Of a DNA stretch of 64,000 bases, positions 45,737 to 57,000 are shown piece by piece. This DNA is from Arachnopeziza araneosa (Eukaryota; Ascomycota; Leotiomycetes; Helotiales; Arachnopezizaceae), in NCBI GenBank assembly GCA_003988855.1, contig QYAI01000103.1, positions 54,686 to 118,685 on the forward strand. The letters run 5' to 3'. Position 1 is the stretch's first letter. The number at the start of each line of letters is the position of its first letter. Under the pieces are notes generated by a model. It had not been told where the DNA came from. It ran no database searches and saw nothing but the letters and a program-made list of their open reading frames with translations. The position numbers and the translations under genes were made by a program.

Positions 45737-47403
45737 TGTTAAATGTATACTTTATGCTACTTTAAGCTAATATTATTAAAGTACTAAATTTTTTAATTTA
45801 TAATACAGTAATTAATAAGTTTTTATTTTATTTTAATTTTTTCATACTAAAAAGGCATAGTAAATGCTTTATTGTTATTAGTCTAAAAAGCTAGAAAAAA
45901 CCTTACGTTGCTTTAATAAAATTTAAAAATTTACTTGCTTATATATAGCAAGTAATAAATTAGCAGTTTTACAAATTTTGTGCTTTTATACAAGCTTTTA
46001 TTAACAATATTATGCTATTTTTAAAAACTGCTAAAAAGTACTTTTAGTACTTACGTACTGTATTTACATTGTTTTGTAATATAAGCTTGTTATTGTTTTT
46101 TAAAAAAATTATAAATTATATACTTTTTAGTAAACTTGCTAAGTTACTATATAAATAAGTTAGAAATAGTAACTATTGCTTAAAGAATTAATACTTTAAA
46201 AGCTATTTAATTTTTAACTATAGTAAAAAACTTTAAATGCTAGCTTAAAATAAGCTACTTTAAGTAGTTTGTTTTATTTTACGCTAAAGTTGTTAAATTA
46301 CTATAGCAAAAAAAAAATTTATTGTTAGCAGCTAGTAAAAAGCAAAAAGCTGTTAGTTTTAAAAAAAAATTATATTATAAAAACTACTTAAACTTTTGCT
46401 AAAAATAAAAAATTAGCTTTTAGTACAGTACAAAAATACTTAACAAAAATTAATTTTTATACTATACTAACTTTAATTAAACACTGTACTTTAAAATTAA
46501 CGCGTTAATAAAAAAAAGCTTTAGCGTTATAGTTTTTTATTTATAACTTAACTGCGTTATTTTAAACAACTTGTTAAAAATCGCAAGTACTGCTATGCAG
46601 CTAGTACTTATTTTTTAGCAAGTTACTTAAAGTAGCTAAAAAAAACTATTACTTTACTAAACTAAAAGTAGCTTGTTTTATGTATACTTGCAAAAAACTT
46701 TAAACAATAATTTAGTTAAGCTAAAAAAAAGTTATTGTTTTAACTAATTACGCTATTACAAAAAGCATTTATAACAGCACTTAACTAGCAACTACTAATA
46801 GTAGTTGCTTAAACGTAATAGCGTTATTGTACTTGTTATAATACAATTTAGAAGTTTACTACATTTTTAAACTTATAAACATTGTACTTAACACTTTGTT
46901 ATAACTTTTAGCTAAAAAAAACAAAAACATTAGCTTTAATATAAGCTAGATTATGTTATGTTTAGCTTAAAAGTGCTAATGTTAAACAAGTTTTAGTATA
47001 AGTTAGTAGCAAAATATAAAAGTAACTTTTATTTTTAAAAAGCACTATAGCTTTTTAAATAAAAGCTACAAAAGCAAATTTTATTTTTAGCGTTATAGCT
47101 TGCTGTACTTTTAATAATAAACAATAGTTTATTGTATTACTGCTTTATTAAAAAGTACAAAAGCTTTATATTTTAGTAAAAAAAGTTTTCAAAATAGCTT
47201 ATAATAACTAGTTTTACTTAAAACTTTAAAAAACAAAGTAAAAGCTTTAAAACTTAACTATTTTTAAACTAGCAAGAGTACTAAAAGCTTATATTAAACA
47301 CTACTTAAGCTGTTAGTAAAATTAAACTTTTCGAAATTAGCTAAACAAAAAGTTGCAACTAATACGTACTTTATTAGTGCTATTTTACACTATTGCTATA
47401 AAC

Positions 47404-47542
47404 TGTTATAAGATTATTTACTCTTACATGACTGTTACGTGCGACAGTCATGTGACGAGGCTAGGCGGACATAAATAGCCGCTTCTTATAGAATTAGAAA
47501 TGCATTCTTTTACAACTACACACTATAATTTTGTTCTTACTA
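47404..47542 (+). mobile_element. Short TG...CA element, copy 2 (139 bp, TSD taaac)
   Basis: TGTTATAAGATTATTTACTC to TTTGTTCTTACTA, flanked by TAAAC on both sides (47399-47403, 47543-47547). The final CCTACCA of copy 1 is CTTACTA here, both changes being C to T after a pyrimidine. The palindrome is nearly intact. Confidence 0.7.
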
Positions 47543-47677
47543 TAAACTTTGTTTTAGCAATACTAAAAGTTTTAAAGTTAGAACTATAAGCTATTAGAAA
47601 ATTTAGTACATATAACTGCATACTTATAATTAGTAATAAGTTTAGTAAGAAAACACTGCTAATTCTTAAGAATAACT

Positions 47678-47905
47678 AATGCAATAACACAAGTAAAGCT
47701 TATTAAAAAAGCTACTAATTTTAAATGCAAAGCTAAAACTTTTGTTACTAGCAAAAGTAGCAAAGAATTTAAACGTAAAGCAAAAACACTTGTTAAAGTA
47801 AACAATAACAACAAAAACAATAGTAATAACAACGTTGCATTTACGCAATTGTTTAATTAAAGTATATTTAAACAAAGCAATAAACAAATGCAAGTACTAT
47901 AACTT
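47678..47905 (+). repeat. Dispersed repeat, inverted partner at 49405-49633
   Basis: About 230 bp of mutated sequence whose reverse complement appears at 49405-49633 with many substitutions. Origin unknown; the long open frame on its minus strand is a by-product of lost G and C. Confidence 0.55.
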
Positions 47906-48467
47906 ACTATGCTAGCAACAAAAATAAACTTAGTATTAAAAAAAGTATTAAAGTATGTAAAGCTAAACTTAGCGTTTACTTATTATACTAAAAAAACTAT
48001 AGTAAAATAATTATAGTAATATTTTAAACTATTTAAAAGTAGTTAATAGTAAAAGCAAAACAATAGCAAAAACTAACTAATATAATTAAGTATAACTTAG
48101 CTAGTAACGTTACTAAAAATAAATAAAACTTAAAAGCAAATTTTTTTAAAAAATTTAAAGTATAAGCTTAAACACAAAAGTAACTATTACTACTAAGCTA
48201 AATTTACTATTAGTAAGATTGCTATTATTATTTAACGTTTTTAACTTTAAACTTATTAAGCTACTTAAAAAAAAACAGCATACTGCAAGCTTACTAATTT
48301 TACAACAAGCTACAAGCTTACTAACTTTATAGTATACTACAAGCTTACTAACTTTATAGCATACTATAAGTTTACTAACTATACTTTAGCTTAACTATTA
48401 TACAATACTAGTAATAAAAACACTACTAATAAATTTAGCTAAACAACTAAAATTTAACACTACGCTA

Positions 48468-48840
48468 CTAGTAATATAACTAAATTTCTTTAATAGCTTA
48501 TTAGTAAACTAGCTAAACTTCTAGCTAGAAAATTAACTAAAATTTTACAATAGCTTACTAATAAGCTAACTAAGCTATAAGCACTTAAGTTACGTACTAT
48601 ATAGCTTATAATATAGTTAGTAAAATTAGCTATACTAATTATTTAACTTTGCTTTATTTTAGTACTATAGTAGCTTATACTAGTTATAAATTAGCTACTA
48701 AGTATTTTAGCAGTGTTAAAGAAAAAGTTTAAAAAAAGTAATAACAAATAAAGCAAAAGGTAACAACAAAGTAAAAGCTTTTTAATTAGTAGTATTTTTT
48801 CTTATAAAAACATAAAAGTTTTTTTTTTAAAAAGCACTTT
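48468..48840 (+). repeat. Repeat R1, left copy (partner 60633-61009)
   Basis: About 370 bp directly repeated at 60633-61009, each followed immediately by a copy of the short palindromic element (48841 and 61010). The shared left flank suggests that these two copies are the 3' part of a longer element, or that the segment was duplicated after insertion. Confidence 0.65.
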
Positions 48841-48979
48841 TGTTACAAGATTATTTACTCTTACATAACTGTTATATGCGACAGTTATGTAACTAAGCTA
48901 GGCAAATATAAAATAGCCGCTTCTTATAGAATTAAGAATCTATTCTTTTTACAACTACACTAATTTCGTTTTTACTATA
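48841..48979 (+). mobile_element. Short TG...CA element, copy 3
   Basis: TGTTACAAGATTATTTACTC to TTTTTACTA. Flanks do not match (ACTTT and TACAA). The palindrome is partly decayed (ACATAACTGTT versus GACAGTTATGT) by changes in pyrimidine-C context only. Confidence 0.6.
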
Positions 48980-49404
48980 CAATAAGTTTTATCTACTCTA
49001 GACACGCTAGTTTGCCTAGTAGCCTGGCTACAACCTTGCAAGTTAGCTCTAAGCACGTAATTACAAATAAGAAGTTCTAGATTCGTAATAAAAAGCAGTA
49101 ATTCTAGATTTTAATAGCAGCTTTATACTTTAAAAATTTGCTAAACAATGCACTGTTTATAACTAGTTCTTAAAGGCTATTAAAAAAAAAGACTAAAACT
49201 AAAAACTTTTCGCAGTAACATAAAACAAACTACTTAAAGTAGCTTGTTATTTTAAGCTAGTATTTAAAGTTTTTTACTATAGTTTAAAATTAAATAGCTT
49301 TTAAAGCATAAATTTTTTAAGCAGTAGTTGCTATTTTTAGTTTATTTATGTTACAAACTAAGGTTAAACTGCAAGTAGTATTAGAATAACCTTAATTAAG
49401 ACAG

Positions 49405-49633
49405 TTGCAGTACTTGTGTTTGTTTATTGCTTTGTTTAAATATACTTTAATTAAATAATTACGTAAATACAATACTATTATTGCTATTGTTTTTGTTGTT
49501 ATTGTTTACTTTAACAAGTGTTTTTACTTTACGTTTAGATTTTTTACTACTTTTGCTAGTAACAAAAGTTTTAGCTTTACGTTTGAAATTAGTAGCTTTT
49601 TTAATAAGCTTTGCTTGTGTTGTTATTACATTG
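49405..49633 (-). repeat. Dispersed repeat, inverted partner of 47678-47905
   Basis: See the partner copy. Recognised from the segment AACAAAAGTTTTAGCTTTAC and the CAAGTGTTTTTACTTTACG block in reverse orientation. Confidence 0.55.
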
Positions 49634-50929
49634 TTTTTTAAAGCTTAAGCTTTGTATTAATAGTTTAAACTTTTTAAATTACTATATTTTTTAATTAGTG
49701 CTAAAGCGTTATTAATATTTACTTTTTTTTACTGCTAAGCGCGTTACGTAGCTTAACGTAAATCTTGTTTCTAAATTAAAAAGTTATAATAATAAGTAGT
49801 TAATAAAAACTTGCAAAGTTAGTAAGCTTTTTTAAAAAAAAATTATATAATTTTTTTTAAGGCAGTAAACTAAAAAAAAGTATTTATACTTTTAGTATTT
49901 ACTATTTTTATGTAAATATATTTTAATTTTACGTTTATGTAATTAAGCGCGTTGCGCTTAGTATAGCTACTTTTTAAGCTTGCTTTTAGATTTTTTTAAA
50001 CTTTTTAATTAAATTTTAAGTATTGTTTAGCAAGTTTTTTTTGTACTACTAATTGTATTTATTGCTATAGCTTAGCTATTTTACTAAGTACTTAGTACGT
50101 TTGTACTTAGTTTGCTACTTTAGAACAGCTTTAATTTTGTACAATTTTTACTTGTTAGTATTACTTTAAATGCTTTTTACTAGCTTAGTAACATTAAGTA
50201 GTAGTTTGTTAAATAAGTTTTTGTTTTTAGTACTAGTAACAAATATACTAATATTAAGTAGCTAAGTTAAATAAAAAAATAATAATAAAGTAAACAAAAA
50301 GTAATAAACTTGTTTTATTATTTGTCTAGCTATTAATTGTTAGTTTAATTACTTAGTTGTATAAAAAGCTGCTTTTAGTATACTAACTTGCAAAATAAGT
50401 TTTTTTTTCAACTACTAGAAATAAAAAAATATTTTAACTTTTGCTATTAATACAAGTAATTGCTGTTGCTTACTTTTAATTGCTTAGCTAAACTGCCTTG
50501 CTTTTGCTATGTTAATTTGCGCAAGTTATAACTATTGCTAAAGTAATTATACTTATTATAAAGCTTGTTTTGTTAAAGTTGTAAAAATTAAAGTTAACAA
50601 TGCTATATTTTGCTTGTATATTCTTAACTAGTTAAAACAACGCGCTAATAAGCTCTAAATCTTTGCATAAAGCTCTAGATCTTTGTATAAAGCTTTTTGA
50701 AAGTTATAAACACAATTAAAACGCATCTTTAACTTTAGTTATTGTTGTACAAATTAATGCGCTTAGAGCTTGCTAACGCAGCTTGCTTCTTAAAATTTAA
50801 GTATATAATTTGCTATATCTTTAACACTAGCAAGCTAAAGTGCAAATCTTCTAAAATCTAAGTTAAGTATATATTAAATAATTACTTTTTCTTCTAGCTT
50901 AAATAGTTTTTAACAATTAAGTCTAGTTT

Positions 50930-51077
50930 TGGTAGGAACAAATTGTGGTGTGGTTGTAAAAAAGATGCATTTCTAATTCTATAAGAAGCGGCTATTTATG
51001 TCCGCCTAGCCTCGTCCTAGCCTCGTCACATGACTGTCGCACGTGACAGTCATGTAAGAGTGAATAATCTCATAACA
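50930..51077 (-). mobile_element. Short TG...CA element, copy 4 (148 bp, reverse, TSD agttt)
   Basis: On the plus strand it runs from TGGTAGGAACAAATTG to AATCTCATAACA, flanked by AGTTT at 50925-50929 and 51078-51082. Well preserved: GCCTAGCCTCGTCC and the palindrome are intact. Independent insertion in the opposite orientation from copy 1. Confidence 0.72.
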
Positions 51078-51290
51078 AGTTTTGTTACAAGCAAGTATGC
51101 TAGTTATTTTATGTTAAAGAGTTGTTTTAAGAACTTTGTAGATTTTTGCAGCAAAGTAACAACTAAGCTTTTTAGAAGTTTAAATAGCTTTGATAGCTAG
51201 AATAATTTAAGCTATTTAAGTTTGAATTTCTATTGTAAATAGTTAAGAAAACGCGTATTAAAGTTAATAAGTAATAAAGTAAAAGAAAGT

Positions 51291-51375
51291 ACGCTACTTG
51301 ATAATATACGCTACTTGATAATATACGCTACTTGATAATATGCGCTACTTGATAATATGCGCTACTTAATAATAA
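51291..51375 (+). repeat. Tandem array, 17-bp unit, 5 copies
   Basis: Unit ACGCTACTTGATAATAT at 51291, 51308 and 51325; GCGCTACTTGATAATAT at 51342; a mutated fifth copy at 51359. No spacers, so not CRISPR-like. Confidence 0.85.
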
Positions 51376-51389
51376 ACTACGTTATGTAC

Positions 51390-53689
51390 TTAGTTAATTA
51401 ATCTACAATAACTATTATACTGTTGTAAGCAATTCTTGTTACTAAGTTTTTTAACAACAGTAGTTTAACTACAAAGTCTTATAATATAAACTTCTAAGCT
51501 AGAGCTAGTGTGTCTAGCGCTTGTATTAATTTGTACAGTGCGTGCTTGCTACTTTTGTTTTTTATACAAGTGTTACTATGTCTTAAATTGTTTTTTTAAT
51601 TTTTAGCATATAGTAAAACTTTTTTTATTGTTTTTGCTATTTTTTAATGTTTGTAAGCTAGTAATTCGTACTGTTTTCTAATAAACTTGCTTCTTAGTCT
51701 TGCTTTAGAACTTAAAAATGCTGTTTACTATAGTAAACTTTTTTTTTTTTAGAACTTTAATTGCTATATTGCTTTTTTGTATTGTTCTTAAAACTTCTTA
51801 AGTTTTTATAACATTTTAGCTTTTAATGTTACTGCAATTTTTATATAATTTGCTATTAATCTTTTTTTTCTTTTCTTAAAATAGCGTAGTTAAATTCTTG
51901 CTTAGTATTATACTTTTTTTTTTTAGCTAAAAGCGTTTACTTTTATGTTTTTAGTTTTTTTAATATATAAAATTTTAAAATTGTACTAAGCTAAAGTTTT
52001 AGCTTATTGTACTTGTTTTTTGTTTAGTACTTTTGTTGTAGTAAAGTAAACTAAATTTTTGTAATTTGTAAATATTTGCACTTAATGTTTTAGCTTTTCT
52101 AGGTAAAATTTTTATTTTTTTAATGCTTTTACTATTACTAGTAGTTTTTTGTTATATATATTATAGTTTAGTAATAGTTTTTTAAAGTAGTAAGCTACTA
52201 GTTACTATTTTTTTTCTAACTTTTTTTTAGCTTAGCATTGCTTTTATAGTAAAGTTTAAAGCGTTTGTTTTTACAGTAATTTTTTTTCTAAGTTAAAAAT
52301 TATTAAAATTAGTGCTTTTGTAAATGCTTTTTTAAGCTTGTTAAAAGCTTTTTATATTTTTTTAGTTTATTTTTTTTTTGGTTAACTTCGTTAGAAGTGC
52401 TACAATTAATAAATATCTTTTAATAAATTTTTAACAGTAGTTTGCAAAATTTAAAAATAACTAAACTTTTGTAACTATTTGTAGTTTTTTTTACTTTAAA
52501 ACTACTGCAATCTTGTTCTTGCTAAAAGTTAGTTTTTTTTGTTACATTGTACTTTAAAAACTTTATTTTAGTTACGTCGAATTTACACTTTTCTAGCTTG
52601 TATAAAAGTTTTTAATTTTTAAGTACTTGCAGCACTTTTTTTACTTTGTTTTTATAATTTTTTTCTTGCTTAGTAAAAATTAAGATATTGTTTAAGTAGT
52701 ATATTACTGTTACATCTAACTATAAGTAAAGTACGTTGTTTATTATTCTTATGCATGCTGCTAGTACATTGCATAATTTAAAAAGCATTACTAGATACTC
52801 GTAGTAGCTATAGCAAGTTCTAAATACTGTTTTTACTTTTATTTTAGCTTTTATCTAAATTAAGTTATATGCTTTTTTTAAGTTTAATTTAGTAAAACAT
52901 GTCGTGACAAAACGCACTGCTTTTCTAAGCTTGTTTTTTAATTTATTTGCTAACAGTAGCAAGTATTAATTTTTAATAGTTACATTGTTTAAAAACTTGT
53001 AATCTATATAAAGTTTTTTACTACTATTTTTTTAGTTTACAAACAAAACTAAGTTTTTGTATAAAAAATGTAAAAGTTTTATAAAAATAAAAATAAAAGT
53101 TTGTATTAAAATACTTTTTAAGCGTTTTTAAGTTTTTTTTCTAATATAGCATGTATTAGTTAAAACATTAGCTTGCTTTTTATTATTAAAAGTATTTTAT
53201 AATTCTAACTGCTATAACAAAGCAATACTTTTTTGCTTTTTTTATTTTTAAACAACTTTAAGTATTTATAATATTTTGCTAGTATTTTTTTTAGCAACAA
53301 GTTCTTAGCTTAGTACTTTTTTTTTTATAGAAACTAGCAGAAAGTTTTTCTAAGTTGTGTGTAACTACTAGATACAAACATTTATCTAATTATAATTTTT
53401 TTAAAGTTTAGTTAATTGTTAAATTGTGCTTTTTTATTTATAGCATCTTTAGTATTGTATTGTAGTAGCTTATTTTAACTATATTAAAAATTATTTTCTT
53501 TAAGTGTTTTTTAATTTTTATATTTATTATTTTTGTTTTTACATTTACTTATTTACTTGCTGCTAGTATTTTGTTTACTACTGTTAATAAGTAGTTTCTA
53601 GCTTTAACTTATATAGTAAGATAATAGTCTAGTACTATTTTAAAATAAATAAAGTTTTTTATAGCTTTAGAATTAATTATAGCTTTAAC
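51390..53689 (-). mobile_element. Ty3/gypsy element 2, decayed, minus strand (protease to RT part)
   Basis: Read on the minus strand, order is protease (INSKAIKNFI at about 53640-53690, where gypsy proteases have DSGAT-NFI), then reverse transcriptase (NLKKAYNLI at about 52880, YYEYLVMLFKLCNV and YYLNNIL near 52690, for the usual DLKKAYNLI and YLDDIL), then the segment before RNase H (KCKFDVTKIKFL near 52600). Asp-to-Asn and Gly/Trp losses fit G-to-A changes. Many stops. Lower boundary not determined. The element is cut at 53685-53689 by gypsy element 1 and resumes at 60397. Confidence 0.75.
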
Positions 53690-54033
53690 TGTCACGAGTT
53701 AGACCCGGTTGTCAGGACCTAGGCCTGAGAGCTTAGGCAAGAATTAAGGCAGTACCTGAAGTTAACTTCTTTAATAAAAGAAATAAAATTAGCATAGCAA
53801 TTGCTAGAACTATTAATAACACTATTAATAACACTATCGATAAAACTATTAATTAACTATTAACAAAAACTATTAAAAAGAAAACTGTACAAGAAGAACT
53901 GTGTTAGCTGTTTTTCTCGTACAAAAAGTATATATAGAAAGCTTTAAGCACTTGTTGCTCTTTAGCTTTACTTTCTTAAAATAACAGATTTATTATTTAC
54001 GTGTTTTAACTATGCAATCGTAAAACTTTTACA
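53690..54033 (+). repeat. 5' LTR of gypsy element 1 (344 bp)
   Basis: Starts TGTCACGAGTTAGACCCGG and ends CGTAAAACTTTTACA. Less mutated at its start than the 3' LTR. Carries a TATA-like AAAAAGTATATATAG at about 53924. Confidence 0.88.
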
Positions 54034-57000
54034 TTAAGTAAAGCTTTTATTTAGTTACAGCAAATCTATACAAGTACAACTGTACGAAATAGCTATAAAA
54101 TTTGCGACAAACGCAGTTAAGCAAAACTAACTTTAAGAAAAGTTCTTATTACAAAGTTAAAGACTAACTTCTACAATATATTTAAACAAACAAATAGCTT
54201 CTTAACTTAAAAATACTGTTTAAGCTTAAAGCTTAACGAAAGTGCTTGCTTAAGCACATACTTTTTTTAACTTAATATAAAACAGTATTTTTTATTAAGT
54301 AGCACTAAGCTAGAAAAACATTTTTCGTACGATGCAATTGTACAAGCTTACACTTACTTTAACAAGCAACAATTAACTTTTGCTACTTGTTACTGTACAG
54401 CAAATCAAAGCAAAAAACAACTTAAAAAAATACAAGATTTTAAATTTAAAATCTTTTAGAGAAAAACGTACGAAGTACAAAGCATAAAAAATGTTAATGT
54501 TCTTAAAGTTAAGCGCGAACTATAAAAAAGCTTTGAAATCAAAAAGATTCGTGTACGTTTGCAGTTGTTTTAGTTCGAGACTTATAATAAACATGCAACT
54601 TTAAATTAATTTAGTGTTTGTTAGTAAACAACTAATTAAAAGCAATGCAGTACAAGCTTTGTTTAAAAAGCTTAACTTGTTGTACAATAACTTTACTTAA
54701 GCTTAGAATGCTATCTTTAGCTTTTGTACGTACAAACAAAAAACTTGCTTTTTTGCTATATACTTTACAAGTTTCAAAAAACTTTTAATAAACGCAAAAG
54801 CTATTGCATAAACTAATAATGCAAAAAAACTTTAGTTAACAAATAGCTTAAACAAAAAAATAGTTAACGCAAGACTTGCTACTTAAAAGCTAGTAATATA
54901 TACTAACTACGTAAATAATTTGCATAACATAGCAGCAAATATTAAAGCAGCTTGTAGCAGCTTGTACGAACTAAGCTGCAAGTATGCTTAAAAGTCTTGT
55001 AATAACAAAAACATAAATTAAGAACTAACTTGTACAAAAGCTAATGCAGCTTGTACAAAGAAAAAAGAAAAAAAAAGCAAAAAAAGAAACTTTAAGAAAC
55101 AAGTACAGTAAGTAACTTAAAAAGTTATCGAAGCTTGTTAGAAAAATAAAAAATACTTTTAATGCAAGAGCTCTAAACACACAGCAAGAAAATGTAATTT
55201 TTTTCTAGCTGTACGACTTACTAAAGTAAACTAAATAAAGTTAAAAAAAACTAACTGTACAGTAACTAAAGTCTTGTTAAAAAAAAAAAACTTTAAAAAA
55301 AAGTTAGACAATAACTTAGAAAAAAAATAGCTTGCAACTAAAGTTGCGAAAGCAAACGTACGAAGAAAAAATAAAAAAAAATTAAGAAGTTAATAAACAA
55401 ACTTTCTTTCGAAATTAAAGTGTTAGTTAATAAAAAATGTTTTGCTTGTACTTTGATTAACTTTAGCTGCTTTTTGTATAAAATTTGTAACTTTTAGTTT
55501 ATATAAAAACTTTTTTTTTAGCGCATAAACATTAAGCTTTAAAAAGTAAAAAGCTTTAATAAAGTTAGAAAAGTGCAATTTACTAAAGTTGCAATTATAA
55601 CTACAAATATTAACAAATACGAAAGAAAAAAAAATCTTACTTCTATATAGCTTCGCGACTTTTGTTGTACAATTTTATTTTAGAATTAAGTTAGATAGAA
55701 AAACACGATATTATACTTTAACTTAAAAAAAACTACATAAGAATTCGACAAGCAAAAATTACTGTACAGCAAGCTAATACTAAAAAGCTAAGCAAGCTTA
55801 AAGTTAAACAAGTTTTCGTACAAGCATATTATATGCACTTAAAAAAAAAGCTTGTGCAAGCTTTTTTAGTAACTTTAGCAAATATGCAAAAAGTATTAAA
55901 ACTAAAGAAAAAGCAACTTAATTTTTGTACAATGCTTTTAAAACATAAACTATACAATAACTTTGCTAACTTGTTTAACAAAAAAAAAGCTAATATGTTG
56001 CTACTTGTACAAGAAAAAAAAGTTAATTATGCTATTAAACTTAAGAAGAAAAACAAAAAAAAAAAATACTTTAAAAGCTGCTATACAGCATGTTAAAAGA
56101 CAAGCTTCTCGTACTACAAAAAACTTTAACAAAACTTTTTAACAAGTTGTTTATTTAAGTAAGCTATTTTTTAGCAGCAGTACTTGTGCTTTTCGTACGA
56201 AAACTAAAAGAAAAACTTTGTTTTTATATTAACTACTAAGCTTTAAACTGTATTACACGAAAGAATTAGTACTTTTTTTTTTTAATTTACGACACTTTTC
56301 GCAACATTAAAAAAGCAAAGTAGTTTACTAAGCTTGATGTAATTGCTGCTTTTTATAAAATACAAATAGCAAAAGAAAATAAATAAAAAACTGCATTTTG
56401 TACGAAGTACGAATTGTATAAATAGCTAGTAACTTCTTTTAGTTTTGCAAATGCTTTAAGTATTTTTTAGAAGTATATTAATTAGATTTTGCAAAAATTC
56501 TTAGACAAATTTGTCTTTGCTTACATTAACAACATTTTTATATATACAGACAGTTTGTTAAAACAACATTAAAAACACATTTAAAAAGTATTGCTTAAAC
56601 TTCGTAGTGCAAAACTACAAATTAACATTAAGAAATATAAATTCGAAGTACGCTGTACAAAGTACTTAAAGTTTATTATTAAAGCAAGAAAAAGCATTTA
56701 AATAAACTTAAAAAAAGTACAAGCTATTATTAAATAAAAATCTTTGTTGTTTATAAAAAAAGTACAAAGCTTTATTAAATTCGCAAACTTTTACTAAAAG
56801 TTTATTTAAAGCTTTTCTTACATTACTTAGCTAATTACAAATTTTGTACAAAAAAACTAACTTTTTAAATAAACTAAAAAAGCTAAAAAAGCGTTTTAAG
56901 CTTTTAAAAAAACGTTTGTATTAAAACTTATTTTTGTTTAGTTTAACATAAACTGTACGACAATTATAAAAACTAACGCATTTAAATAGTGCGTTAGAAA

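Noticed and set aside
51291..51375. CRISPR-like array
   Set aside because: Units are directly abutting with no spacers, and the genome is eukaryotic.
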